Origin: AP-15 sp963833745
GTDB lineage: Bacteria > Pseudomonadota > Alphaproteobacteria > ATCC43930 > CGMCC-115725
Assembly (NCBI GenBank): GCA_963833745.1
Contig: CAWHZD010000004.1
Location: 248,001 to 312,000 of the forward strand
Length of the DNA stretch: 64,000 nt
Reading direction: 5' to 3'
The notes below the pieces were generated by a model that was not told where the DNA came from, ran no database searches, and saw only the letters and a program-made list of their open reading frames with translations. Position 1 is the first letter of the stretch. Every line of letters starts with the position of its first letter. A program made the translations under genes and the position numbers. Positions 17,551-30,422 of the stretch are shown one piece after another.

Positions 17551-17692
17551 AATAGGGAATCTCTGTATAGTTCATACCACTAGGACATCGGCCACCGAGA
17601 TCTCGCCGTAGTGGCCGGACCCTGGCCGCGAGTTCGACCTGATCACCCGATTCTGGAGGGTTCCCTCGCGCTCTACACCCTTAGGATTTCTA

Positions 17693-18757
17693 TCAGGCGG
17701 GTCGGCGGAGCTTGGCAGCCTGGATCGCGATCGTCTTGAGAAACTCCTTCAGACTGCCGGGCAATATCGGGGAAACCCACTTCCGCACTCTGTTCAGCGC
17801 AGTTCGATCAGGAGGAATGAAATCACGCCACTCGGTCATCCGCAGATATTTCTCATATTCGGTTTTGCGCGGGTGTTCGCAGAAATAGCTCCATGGCTTA
17901 GGGTTGCTGTTGAAATGAATGATCCGAGCGTCCCGGCATATTGCCTCGATCTCTTCTCGAGCAAGCGGCAGCGCCAGCGGTTCCCGGAAAAACGACGAAA
18001 CCACGTTCCATTGGTAATCGAGCCGTTTTCTGCGGTCGTGAAAGCAGGCGTTTAACGCCTCCTGGTCGACATCGCGGGCCATTCGCTCGGGATAAGCATC
18101 GACATACCCGAGGACTGCGTCCACGGCCTTGGTTTCTCGCCACTGCTTGAGATCGATGAGCAGCACGCCCGCATTAAAATAGCCGTCCTCGGCACGCATT
18201 TCGAGGTGAATGACACCGCGCTGCGAACCCGGAATATCGACCGTCCCCAACAATGCGCCGCAGAGATCCACGTTCCACAGCGGAGCGATGTCGCCCACGA
18301 CCACGATATCGCCGTCCAAATACAGCACGCGATCCACGTCGGCCGGAAAGAACTCCTCCACCCACAGCCGCGTCCAGGTGTCGACCGTGTAGTGGGCCCG
18401 CGGATTGAGGGGGAGCACACGCCCCGCCGGAGCGGTGAACACTCGGAAGAGCAGCGAATGGTTCGGAAAGCGGGCGAGCGAGCGCCGCAGCTTTTCCTTG
18501 TCGAGCGTTTCGGTTGCCCGCCCTACGACGACGACATTAAAGAAAAGGTCCCGGTTGTTCACCAGAAGTGAAGCCAAACAGACGGCGACATGCTGCAGGT
18601 AGACGGCGTCGGTGCAAAAAAGAAGATGCACGCGGTTTGCCGCCGCGTTGGCGCCTGGCTGACAGGGATCGGTGCAGGAATCGGGCACGGGGGCCGGCCA
18701 TGTCGCCGGGTGTCCGGTTGAGGCAGGCTGCGGAAACTCCAAACCACGAGGTTTCAT
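17693..18757 (-). CDS. Glycosyltransferase family 8 protein
   Basis: Retaining GT-A glycosyltransferase of 354 residues, in the family of LPS galactosyl/glucosyltransferases and glycogenin. After a proline-rich, poorly conserved first 40 residues, the fold starts at VHLLFCTDAVYLQHVAVCLASLL. The metal-binding DxD is in RVLYLDGDIVVVGDI, followed by GYFNAGVLLIDLKQWR, DQEALNACF and the C-terminal HFNSNPKPW that corresponds to the conserved HxxGxxKPW. It is on the opposite strand to the glycan operon but belongs to the same surface-sugar region. ATG 18757 has only a weak ribosome site; an internal start is possible. Confidence 0.88.
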   Translation of the reverse strand: MKPRGLEFPQPASTGHPATWPAPVPDSCTDPCQPGANAAANRVHLLFCTDAVYLQHVAVCLASLLVNNRDLFFNVVVVGRATETLDKEKLRRSLARFPNHSLLFRVFTAPAGRVLPLNPRAHYTVDTWTRLWVEEFFPADVDRVLYLDGDIVVVGDIAPLWNVDLCGALLGTVDIPGSQRGVIHLEMRAEDGYFNAGVLLIDLKQWRETKAVDAVLGYVDAYPERMARDVDQEALNACFHDRRKRLDYQWNVVSSFFREPLALPLAREEIEAICRDARIIHFNSNPKPWSYFCEHPRKTEYEKYLRMTEWRDFIPPDRTALNRVRKWVSPILPGSLKEFLKTIAIQAAKLRRPA

Positions 18758-19089
18758 TCGAAGCCGTCTCCAAATGATCGACGAAACATTAACGTGTATT
18801 TTGATCTCTATGATAGTAGATTATGGACCCATTGAAAAGCGTGCCGCCAGGTCGGCTGCTGTCGTTACCCCTGATAACTAGCCGGACACTGTCCGGGCTG
18901 CGCTCGCGTCAAGCGAAGATGCGTCTTGGCGTCGCGCGCGGTTGGCGGGCTCTGCTTCGGCGCGCCAACCTTGCCCATCTGGCGGCCGCTGGCGACCGCC
19001 GACGCGGGCGCCCGCTTTGGCGCCCTGAGCCGGTTTCTGAACTGGTGCGGGGAATATGGCGATCTGAACGTGAGCCCCGCGACGCGCCG
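18758..19089. other. Intergenic region downstream of SDR gene
   Basis: About 330 bp between the GT8 start and the end of the SDR gene. The first 100 bp are AT-richer and probably hold the GT8 promoter. The rest is GC-rich with open frames on both strands (for example towards 19090 on the plus strand) that I could not assign to any family. Confidence 0.4.
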
Positions 19090-19938
19090 TCAGTAGCTGG
19101 GCTTGGTCGGAAACGGCGTCAGCTGCAGCTCGTGGGTCCAGCACGACTTGTCCTGGGTGTGCAGGTAATAGAACGCCTCGGCGATCTTGACGGGGTTGAT
19201 CTGGAGATCGGGGCGGTTCTGGTTGCGGGGCAATGCCCGGCTGCCGGGCGAGTCGATGGAGCCGTCGATGACGATGTTGGCGACGTGCACGCCGTGCTCG
19301 GAGTATTCCTCGGTCAGCACCTGCGCCAAAGTGCGCATCATCACCCGGGGGTAGTACAGCGACTGCCCGGTCATCCGCTTTTTGCCGCGCAGCGAGCTCG
19401 AATTGTTGGAGAAGAAGAACGACCCTTGGCCCTTCTTGCGCATCGCCGGCAGCACTTCCTTGGCGACGAGAAACGGCCCGCGGCAGGCGATGTGCTGCGT
19501 CGTGTCGAACATCTCGACCGGGATATATTCGAGGAGTTCTTTCTCGGGCGGAAGGTCGCGGCCTTCGAGGTAGCCCGCGTTGTAGACCAGCACGTCCGGG
19601 TCCCCGGCCTCGCCGCGGATCGTGGCGAACGCCGCCGCAATCGAGTCCTGCAAGACCAGATCCAGCTCCACGATCATGCAGTCGCCGCCCTGTTCGCGGA
19701 TCGCCGCCGCCAATCGCGACGCGTTGGCCTCCCTGCGGGTCGTCAGCACGGTGAAGAACCCCTCCTGCGCGAATTTCTGCGCAACGGCACCCCCCACGCC
19801 CCAGCGCACGCCGACCGGGAGCTCGCTGTCATCCACCGTGTGACCGTGCGCCAGCAACGTGTTGCGACCGTCCGACTGCCACTTCGAAGTGGCGCCGATC
19901 ACCACCGCGACCGGCTTACCCTTGGAGTTTTGGCTCAT
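19090..19938 (-). CDS. Atypical short-chain dehydrogenase/reductase (SDR)
   Basis: Rossmann protein of 282 residues with the classical SDR layout but two unusual features. The glycine motif is split: GATSKWQ near residue 15 is followed by about 25 extra residues before GVRWGVGGAVAQKF. The active-site YxxxK is not present: the expected place reads SLYYPRVMMRTLAQ, so the catalytic lysine is missing. The cofactor strand NAG is kept in VLVYNAGYLEGRD, and the C-terminus ends in LQLTPFPTKPSY. The rest is well ordered, so this looks like a distinct, possibly non-classical SDR clade rather than a decayed gene. An aaggtcc-like site precedes ATG 19938. Confidence 0.8.
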   Translation of the reverse strand: MSQNSKGKPVAVVIGATSKWQSDGRNTLLAHGHTVDDSELPVGVRWGVGGAVAQKFAQEGFFTVLTTRREANASRLAAAIREQGGDCMIVELDLVLQDSIAAAFATIRGEAGDPDVLVYNAGYLEGRDLPPEKELLEYIPVEMFDTTQHIACRGPFLVAKEVLPAMRKKGQGSFFFSNNSSSLRGKKRMTGQSLYYPRVMMRTLAQVLTEEYSEHGVHVANIVIDGSIDSPGSRALPRNQNRPDLQINPVKIAEAFYYLHTQDKSCWTHELQLTPFPTKPSY

Positions 19939-20061
19939 TCGAGGACCTTCCCTTTTTGCTTACCGCGTTAGCCCGAATGATGACCTTGTACGGCGGATCA
20001 GCAAAGCGTAATCGGCTATGGGCATCGGTGGAAAGCGCCGCGCTTTTGGGTCTAGACCGGC

Positions 20062-20460
20062 TCAGACAAGCGCAAGATAGTCAGCGGGGCTGAGAATACG
20101 CACGCCCCGCCACGGATGAAGTACGAGAAGATCGTCGTCGCTGCTGACGATGATTTCCGCGCCTGCTGCCAAAGCCAGTTCCAGGTACTTGTCGTCCTTC
20201 GGATCTCTGCAATCGGTGACCCGCGCCACGGGATCGAACCATATGGCGACATCCCGGAGAATTCTCAGGAAACGGTCGCGCCGCGCGAGTTGAATGGTCC
20301 GTGCAAATTTCGGTCGGCCAAATACGTCGCTTAATTCGGTATCGACGGCCGCGGAGAGTGCCAACACATCGACTTCTTCGGCGCGCAGCAAGGCGCGTTC
20401 GGGGATGCTGTCCGCCTTAAGCACGGCGCCGACGACGGCCGAGGCATCGAAGACAATCAA
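20062..20460 (-). CDS. PIN domain toxin, putative type II TA ribonuclease
   Basis: PIN-fold protein of 132 residues of the kind found in VapC and related toxins that cut RNA. The first acidic residue is in MIVFDASAVVGAVL, further acidic positions are in DTELSDVF, and the last cluster is CRDPKDDKYLELALAAGAEIIVSSDDDLL, a complete set for metal binding. It overlaps the preceding antitoxin gene by 4 nt (ATGA), the usual layout of an autoregulated toxin-antitoxin operon. It belongs to the COG1569-like PIN group rather than to classical VapC. Confidence 0.87.
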   Translation of the reverse strand: MIVFDASAVVGAVLKADSIPERALLRAEEVDVLALSAAVDTELSDVFGRPKFARTIQLARRDRFLRILRDVAIWFDPVARVTDCRDPKDDKYLELALAAGAEIIVSSDDDLLVLHPWRGVRILSPADYLALV

Positions 20461-20711
20461 CCGGTGGGGCCGCGCTCGCGACGCTCAGCGTTATAGGCAG
20501 CAAGCTCGGCGCCGATATCCGCATCGCTGAGACCGGCCGCTCGCGCATCGGCTTTCATCTCGGCGATCGCCTGCGCCAATGGCGTCGGGCTGCAGGCCGG
20601 GCGGAGTATGCGGCTGACAAGCCGTCCAACTGCCTCGCGATTGCGCGCGTCGGCAAGCGCTGCTGCAGCCTCGGGTTCGACTGGGATCGTGACGTCGACG
20701 GTCTTATCCAT
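20457..20711 (-). CDS. Antitoxin partner of PIN toxin
   Basis: Small protein of 84 residues immediately upstream of, and overlapping, the PIN toxin gene. It begins MDKTVDVTIPVEPEAAAAL, an N-terminal strand-helix arrangement as in RHH-type antitoxins, and has a charged helical C-terminus that would wrap the toxin. The ATG at 20711 is chosen because ggaggg lies 4-5 nt upstream; a longer form from 20759 has no ribosome site. It probably neutralises the toxin and represses the shared promoter, as is usual in such pairs. Confidence 0.75.
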   Translation of the reverse strand: MDKTVDVTIPVEPEAAAALADARNREAVGRLVSRILRPACSPTPLAQAIAEMKADARAAGLSDADIGAELAAYNAERRERGPTG

Positions 20712-20775
20712 CGTACCCTCCATTGAGCCGAATATAGCAACTCGCCACCATCGTCGCACCGCGGCAAGGGTCGAT

Positions 20776-21848
20776 TTAGGAGAAGCGTTCTAGCCCATAG
20801 GGCTCGATCAGATTGTCGCGTCGGCCGGCCAAAATCTCGTCCGCGACAAACCTGCCGATTGCCGGAGCGAGTGTAATCCCGGAGTGCATGACCGCGATAT
20901 ACAGTCCAGAGATGCCGGTGGCGCGACCCACCACAGGGAATCCGTCGCTCGGCATGGGACGACGAGCAACGACGTGAGATTCTGGTGAGAGGGATTTAGC
21001 GGAGACTATCATACCGCTCATTGCATCGAGCACCGCAGCAGCGGCTTCCGTGCCGTCGGCATCAGCACCGGTACCCTCGAAGTGAACCGCGGCAACGAGT
21101 CGCCCCTCCGGTGTCTGCCGTAGCTGCATTGCCGGTGACATGACCAGGCCGTTCAGCCGCTTGGCATGGGGGAGGGTGCGCACAAGCAGCGCGGGAGACG
21201 CCGTCATCGGCATGGCAAGTCCGGCGGTGGCCACCAGATTTGCCGTTCCGACCCCGCTCGCGACGACGATTTCGTCGGCATCGAGAGAACCAGCACTCGT
21301 CTCGACACCGGTAACATGACCGGCACGCAGATTGAGCGAGCGAACTGGATTATTGACAATGACGGTTGCGCCAAGGGCTTGCGCCGCGGCCAAGAGAGCC
21401 AGGGTTGCGGCGAGAGGCTCCACGGCCCCTTCTGTGGGCGCATACGCTGCAAATTCCGGCGGATTGGCGAGATATGGTTCGATCCGTCGTATCTCGGCGC
21501 GCTCCACCCGCCGAATGTCATAGCCCCAAGCCCTGTGGCCCGCTGCGAAGTCCTTGAGTTGCTCCGGCGGCAGCTCCCACAGCAAACTGCCGACCCAGGC
21601 GACGCTGACTTGTGGCACCTCTTGCTCAAGCTTGCGCCACTCGTCCATTGCGCGAACTCGCAGGCGAAAATACGGCTCTGGATTGCCCCAATTGGCGTTG
21701 ATCCAGGCCCACGAATGTCGGGTCGCAAGCCGCCTGGCTCGCTGGCGTCTGTCACGGTGACATGTGCGCCAGCGCGCACCAGATGCCAGGCGATTGAGGC
21801 TCCGATGATACCTGCGCCAACGATCAGCACATGTGGGCGATGGGCCAT
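20776..21848 (-). pseudogene. FAD-dependent oxidoreductase of the DAO family, single-base frameshift
   Basis: Amine or amino-acid oxidase-like flavoprotein. The N-terminal FAD motif HVLIVGAGIIGASIAWHL is read from ATG 21848, but the frame fails after SEPGGL. Adding one base near 21726 (a missing C on the plus strand) gives the family segment ATRHSWAWINANWGNPEPYF and joins the long downstream frame, which runs through MDEWRKLEQE to the C-terminal GLYIAVMHSGITLAPAIGRFVADEI and stops at 20776. The corrected protein has about 357 residues, normal for the family. It begins 4 nt after the amidohydrolase gene, so the two probably form one catabolic operon. Confidence 0.85.
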
Positions 21849-21852
21849 CCTG

Positions 21853-22680
21853 TCAGGCGGCTCGGTCCCAACCCCACCAGGCGCACAGCGCCTCGCCCAT
21901 GACCAATTCGAGGTCGCGGCCTTTAAGCCACGGCAGTTCCTCGGTGAACATCGTCACGCATTGATGCCAGGAGCACGGCATTTTGGTGATGTCGGTGCCC
22001 CAGAACATGCGGTTGGGGCCGAACGCATCGTAAACCTGCCGCAAATAGGGGTGGAGCGCGGGAAACGGATAGGCCTCGCTCGAATAGTGCGGCACACCGG
22101 TGGCCTTGACGGCCACGTTGGGGAATTTCGCCAGCGCCAGCAGCGCCGGGATGTGGGTCATCGCCGCGGCATCTTTGAGTGCGCTCGTGCCGCCTCTGCC
22201 GCCCAAATGGTCGATCGTCAGGCGCAGTCCGGGGTGGCGCTCGGCGATCCGGCCGAGCTCGGTCAGCGAATCCGTCGCCAGCGCCGCGATCGGCACCCCG
22301 GCCTTCTCGGCTTCCACCCACAGCCAGTCGAGCGTGCCATCGCGCAGCCATTGCCGCATCGGATCGGCGAGGAACCCATAGCGCAGACCGAGCATGCCCG
22401 GCTGTTTTCGCCAGCTTGCAACGCGGGCGCGAGATTCGGGTCGGTCGAGCGGCACCGCGCCCATGATCGCGAACCGGCCAGGGTAGTTCCGCACCGCCGC
22501 CAGGGCCATCTCGGGCGAATTCGGGTCCCAACCCGGCGGGTGAATCACGGCGGCGTCGACACCGCCTTCGTCCATCAGCGCGATCACCTCGGTCGGGGTG
22601 AAATGCGTGACCTGCCGATGCGACAGGTTGCTCGGCAGGCCGGCTCCCCACAGGTGGATTTGGGCGTCGACGATCGGCAT
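21853..22680 (-). CDS. Amidohydrolase family (COG3618/COG2159-like) protein
   Basis: TIM-barrel metal-dependent hydrolase or decarboxylase of 275 residues. Strand 1 starts MPIVDAQIHLWG, with the QIH pattern in place of the HxH of canonical members, then AVIHPPGWDP, LGLRYGF, LRLTIDHLGGRGG and the last barrel strand NRMFWGTDITKMPCSW, which contains the conserved aspartate. Members of this group act on lactones or carboxylic acids. A strong ribosome site (gggaga) precedes ATG 22680. It is the first gene of a two-gene operon with the DAO-type oxidoreductase. Confidence 0.87.
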   Translation of the reverse strand: MPIVDAQIHLWGAGLPSNLSHRQVTHFTPTEVIALMDEGGVDAAVIHPPGWDPNSPEMALAAVRNYPGRFAIMGAVPLDRPESRARVASWRKQPGMLGLRYGFLADPMRQWLRDGTLDWLWVEAEKAGVPIAALATDSLTELGRIAERHPGLRLTIDHLGGRGGTSALKDAAAMTHIPALLALAKFPNVAVKATGVPHYSSEAYPFPALHPYLRQVYDAFGPNRMFWGTDITKMPCSWHQCVTMFTEELPWLKGRDLELVMGEALCAWWGWDRAA

Positions 22681-23153
22681 CGCTCACTCTCCCTTGATTT
22701 CGTGCGGGGGCCACCACCCGAATTATCGCGGCACGCCCTGCACGACGGCGGCAGGGTAACGATTGGGATTTCCCGGAACGGATTGCAATCGCGTCGTTCG
22801 GGTGGCCTCGTCGCGTGTCGCCGTGAGCCGGCAATTCCCGCCTGAGAATCGCCGCTGCGAGTCGCCGCGACAGTAATCATCAGTTGAATAAGCAAATCTC
22901 CGTTGCTCAAAATACAGCAAATCTACAGCAGATCTCGCCCCACAGTTGAACTACCCGTCTCCATCCGGTAGCGCCAGCCGGCCCGGCGCATGACCGATAG
23001 TGTGCAATGAGAAACCGGCGATTTTATGAGATGATCGAAACCACAAAGGGAGCTGGAGCGGTGCGGCCCCGTGTCGATGAGGCTGGCAACGTGGGCAAAG
23101 CAATGCGCGAACTCCCTTGTATCGCGGCGGTATCATCTGTTTGATTTTATCAA
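22681..23153. other. Intergenic region upstream of amidohydrolase
   Basis: A 470-bp stretch with a locally AT-richer part around 22860-22940. It should hold the promoter of the amidohydrolase operon. No gene, repeat or hairpin could be supported. Confidence 0.5.
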
Positions 23154-24029
23154 CTAGCCAAGTTGCGGTGGCCCGCTATCGCCGTAGGTTGCCAGTTCCG
23201 ATAACAGGCTCGCCAGGCTATACGACGGTTTATAACCCAGCCAACGCACCGCCTCGGAAACATCCAGTTTGGTTGGTTTTAAGGCCGGATCAAGTCCGTA
23301 AAAGAGCGCAAGATCGTAATATTGCGAATAGTATTTCTTGAATGTAGAACCCGCACCATCGGCGTCCCAATGAGCGAGATCCGAATCCGTGTATTCATAT
23401 GCACCATCAAGCGTGATTATCGGCTGCCGTACGAGTTCCTGGCGGAAAATGAGATCCAAACTCAGAGTAACCGCCAAAGCAACATCGTCAATGTGCACGG
23501 CTCCTCTCCAAAACCAGCGCGCCCAGTCACTATAGTTGGCGTACACATCGCGATTCCAAAACGGAATGAATGCTCGTGGACGAAGGGTGATTACGTTCAT
23601 ATTGCCGTGCTTTGCAAAATCCTCGGCAATATGTTCAGCCAGAATCTTGCTGCGCCCGTACCGCGTCTCCGGCCGGTGAACACTGGTCGTGGAGATGAAT
23701 ATAATCTTGTCGATACCGAGGGAAGCCGCGGCCTCAAAAACCTCGAAGGTGCCACGCACGTTCAAGTCGAAGAAATCGTAAGAATCTTTCGCACCATTAA
23801 CTTCGTGGATACCGTGCCATGCCGCTATGTGGACGATACAATCGCAGCCCTTAAAAAAACATTTTAATTGCGACCGATCCAGAATAGACCCTTGGATAAA
23901 TACTTCTTTCTGTCTCAAGCCCGGTGAAATTCGAACATCCAGAATTACCGGTGTATCACCTCTGTTTATCAACATGGGTACCAGGGTCCGGCCGAGATCC
24001 CCCGAACCTCCTGTCAGAAGCACCTTCAT
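23154..24029 (-). CDS. NAD-dependent epimerase/dehydratase family protein
   Basis: Extended SDR of about 291 residues. It starts MKVLLTGGSGDLGRTLVP (cofactor motif GGSGDLG), keeps IVHIAAWHG, IIFISTTSVHRPETRYGRSKILAEH (Ser, Tyr and Lys of the active site, with YGRSK) and VHIDDVALAV. ATG 24029 is preferred to an upstream start at 24128 because gggaggg lies just upstream and the nucleotide motif begins there. The gene is visibly less GC-rich than its neighbours, with many ATA, AAT and TTT codons, suggesting acquisition from elsewhere. The sugar-nucleotide or other substrate cannot be told. Confidence 0.87.
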   Translation of the reverse strand: MKVLLTGGSGDLGRTLVPMLINRGDTPVILDVRISPGLRQKEVFIQGSILDRSQLKCFFKGCDCIVHIAAWHGIHEVNGAKDSYDFFDLNVRGTFEVFEAAASLGIDKIIFISTTSVHRPETRYGRSKILAEHIAEDFAKHGNMNVITLRPRAFIPFWNRDVYANYSDWARWFWRGAVHIDDVALAVTLSLDLIFRQELVRQPIITLDGAYEYTDSDLAHWDADGAGSTFKKYYSQYYDLALFYGLDPALKPTKLDVSEAVRWLGYKPSYSLASLLSELATYGDSGPPQLG

Positions 24030-24055
24030 TGTCTGCGCCCTCCCTTGCTTATCTC

Positions 24056-24093
24056 GATCATGGATGCTGGACCCCTGCTTTCGCGGGGTGACG
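24056..24093. repeat. Shortened copy of the dispersed palindromic repeat
   Basis: The stretch gctggacccctgctttcgcg followed by gggtgacg matches one arm of the elements near 17441 and 54430. It lies just upstream of the epimerase start. Confidence 0.5.
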
Positions 24094-24199
24094 AAAAAGA
24101 GAAAATCGGTACCATCTGTTCGGATCACACCACTGGCCTGTCCGACTATCGCGCAGCGGCGTCAGCATAAACCCGCCCGAATGACCGCGTTGGATGGAA

Positions 24200-26278
24200 T
24201 TAGCCGGCGCGCAGGTAGTGGACGGCTTCGTCGCGGCGGAACAGGTAGAGCAGGGTGCGCAATGCCTGGCCGCGCTCGCTTTCGAGCTGCGGGTCGCGGG
24301 CGAGGACGAGGCGGGCGTCGTCATCGGCGACCGCGATCAGCTCGGCATGGGCGGCGAGGTCAGCGAGGCGCAGGGTCGGGAGCCCGCTCTGCCGGGTCCC
24401 CAACACCTCGCCGGCACCGCGCAGGCGCAGATCCTCCTCGGCGATGCGAAAGCCGTCATCGGTCTCGCGCAAGGTGGAGAGCCGCTGGCGCGCGACCTCG
24501 CCCAATGGCGACTGGTACAGCAGCAGGCAGGTCGAGGGCTGGTCGCCGCGCCCGATGCGGCCGCGCAGCTGATGCAATTGGGCGAGGCCAAAGCGCTCGG
24601 CGTGCTCGATGACCATGACTGTCGCGTCCGGCACGTCGACGCCGACCTCGATCACCGTCGTCGCCACCAAGAGGCCGATCTCGCCGCCGGCGAACCCGGC
24701 CATGACGCGATCCTTGTCTGACGTCTTCATCCGCCCGTGGACGAGGCCGACACGGCCCGGCATCAAGGGTTCGAGCGCCTTTGACCGCTCGCGCGCGGCG
24801 GCGAGATCGGCGTCCTCGGATTCGTCGACCACCGGGCAGATCCAATAGGCCTTGGCGCCTTGCGCCAGAGCACGCCCGACCGCGGCCACGACTTCGTCAA
24901 AGCGTTCGAGCGGCACCGTGCGGGTGTCGACCGGCTGGCGTCCGGGCGGCTTCTCGGTCAGCCGCGAGGTGTCGAGATCGCCATAGGCGGTCATCATCAG
25001 GGTGCGCGGGATCGGCGTGGCGCTCATCAACAGGGTGTCGGCGCTGCTTCCCTTTGCGGCGAAACCCAGGCGCTGCTCGACGCCAAAGCGGTGCTGCTCG
25101 TCGATTACGACGAGCGCGAGGTCACGAAAGACGACATCGGGCTGCAGCAGTGCGTGGGTCCCGACGACGATCGGGGTCAGGCCGGAAGCGAGACCGGCGA
25201 GTGCCGCGTCGCGCGCCCGGCCCTTTTCGCGGCCGGTCAACAGGCCGATGTCGAGCCCGGCCGGCTCGACGAGGCGGCGCAGGGTCGCCTGGTGCTGGCG
25301 GGCAAGGATCTCGGTCGGCGCCATCAGCGCCCCCTGCGCGCCGCTCTCGACCGCGATCAGCATCGCCATCAGCGCCACCAGGGTCTTGCCGCTGCCGACA
25401 TCGCCTTGCAGCAGCCGCATCATGCGGCGGGGCTGGGCCATGTCGGCGCTGATCTCGGCAATCGCCACGCGCTGCGCCCCGGTCGGAGCAAAGCCGAGCC
25501 CGGCCTCGACCTTGGCGGCAAGAGCGCCCGAGCCGATCGTCGCGCGCCCGCGACGGCGCTGGCGGCGGGCGCGCACCAGCGCCACGGCGAGCTGGCTGGC
25601 GAACACTTCGTCATAGGCGAGCCGCTCGCGAGCCGGGGTCGATGGCGCCAAGTCGGCCGCGCCGGCAGGGGCATGCGCGTGGCGCAACGCCTCGCCCCAT
25701 CCCGGCCATCGGCGCTGCTGCTTCAGCCCCGGATCGATCCATTCCGGCAGCTCGGGAACCCGGTCGAGCGCCGCCGCCGCAGCGCGCTGGACGATGCGCG
25801 GCGCGAGGCCCGAGGTCAGCGGGTAGACCGGTTCGATCGGCTTCAGGCGATCGAGCTCGTCGGGGCGCAGCACGAGGTCGGGGTGCGGCATCTGCGCCAC
25901 GCCGTTGTAGAACTCGATCCGACCACTGACAATGCGCTCCTCGCCGATCGGGAACAGACGGGCGAGGTAGTCGCTTTTGACGTTGAAATAGACGAGGGTG
26001 AGGGTGCCGGTGCCGTCGGCGCACAGCACCCGATAGGGGCGCCGGCCCGGGCCCGCTTCGTGCGCCTCGACCCGGAGCTGGAGGGTTACGACGCGGTCGG
26101 CTTCGAGTGCGCTGATCGGCGGCGCGGCGCGGCGGTCGATGATGCCGCAGGGCAGATGCCACAGCAAATCGACGACGAGCGGGCCGGCCAGCCGCTCGAA
26201 CAAACGCCCAAGCTGGGGCCCGATACCGGGGAGTGCCGTCACCGGCGCAAAGAGCTTGTCGAGGATGGCTGAACGCAA
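24200..26278 (-). CDS. recG: ATP-dependent DNA helicase RecG
   Basis: Branch-migration helicase acting at stalled replication forks and recombination intermediates, about 692 residues. The N-terminal wedge region begins LRSAILDKLFAPVTALPGIGPQ, followed by an OB-fold. The motor has GDVGSGKTLVALMAM (motif I), DEQHRFGVEQR (motif II), LMSATPIPRTL (motif III) and RGRIGRGDQ (motif VI), then the RecG-specific DLRLRGAGEVLGTRQSG. TTG 26278 fits the start of family members; a much longer open frame to 26443 would overlap the divergent sdhE gene, and no ribosome site is obvious for either. The divergent promoters lie between 26279 and 26363. Confidence 0.93.
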   Translation of the reverse strand: MRSAILDKLFAPVTALPGIGPQLGRLFERLAGPLVVDLLWHLPCGIIDRRAAPPISALEADRVVTLQLRVEAHEAGPGRRPYRVLCADGTGTLTLVYFNVKSDYLARLFPIGEERIVSGRIEFYNGVAQMPHPDLVLRPDELDRLKPIEPVYPLTSGLAPRIVQRAAAAALDRVPELPEWIDPGLKQQRRWPGWGEALRHAHAPAGAADLAPSTPARERLAYDEVFASQLAVALVRARRQRRRGRATIGSGALAAKVEAGLGFAPTGAQRVAIAEISADMAQPRRMMRLLQGDVGSGKTLVALMAMLIAVESGAQGALMAPTEILARQHQATLRRLVEPAGLDIGLLTGREKGRARDAALAGLASGLTPIVVGTHALLQPDVVFRDLALVVIDEQHRFGVEQRLGFAAKGSSADTLLMSATPIPRTLMMTAYGDLDTSRLTEKPPGRQPVDTRTVPLERFDEVVAAVGRALAQGAKAYWICPVVDESEDADLAAARERSKALEPLMPGRVGLVHGRMKTSDKDRVMAGFAGGEIGLLVATTVIEVGVDVPDATVMVIEHAERFGLAQLHQLRGRIGRGDQPSTCLLLYQSPLGEVARQRLSTLRETDDGFRIAEEDLRLRGAGEVLGTRQSGLPTLRLADLAAHAELIAVADDDARLVLARDPQLESERGQALRTLLYLFRRDEAVHYLRAG

Positions 26279-26363
26279 GACTGGTGTTACCAACCGAAGT
26301 TCGGGCTGACAGCGGGACAGAGGATCTCTATATCCCTCTCTGGACACCGCCAAGAGCGCCTTC

Positions 26364-26636
26364 GTGCCAGCCCCAACCGATATCCGCCGCAAGCGCCTGC
26401 TGTTCCGGTCGTGGCACCGCGGGACGCGCGAAACCGACCTCATTCTCGGCCGCTTCGCCGAGGCCCATCTCGCCGATTTCGACGCCGGCCAGCTCGACCG
26501 CTATGAGGCATTGCTCGAATGCAGCGACGCCGATCTGTTCGACTGGGTCAGCGGCCGGGCCGCACCCCCGGCGGCGCAGGATCACGACGTGATGCGGCTG
26601 CTGCTCGCGTTCCGCTGCGCGCCGCCCGCGACATAA
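26364..26636 (+). CDS. sdhE: FAD assembly factor SdhE
   Basis: Small protein of 90 residues that helps attach FAD covalently to the succinate dehydrogenase flavoprotein. The signature RRKRLLFRSWHRGTRETDLI contains the RGxxE motif of the family, followed by YEALLECSDADLFDWVSGR. It starts at GTG 26364, divergent from recG and directly upstream of mfd, a neighbourhood common in alphaproteobacteria. Confidence 0.93.
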   Translation: MPAPTDIRRKRLLFRSWHRGTRETDLILGRFAEAHLADFDAGQLDRYEALLECSDADLFDWVSGRAAPPAAQDHDVMRLLLAFRCAPPAT

Positions 26637-26648
26637 GTGCTTCGGCCT

Positions 26649-30353
<3,705 letters not shown>

Positions 30354-30422
30354 TCTTGATTTCTCCGCCTCGGGGTCGGCTACGGGTCGATAGCGGGCCT
30401 TTAATGTTTCAAAATTCTTGGA

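Noticed and set aside
18878..19144. Possible small gene upstream of the GT8 gene
   Set aside because: Frames on both strands are open but contain no recognisable motif or ribosome site.
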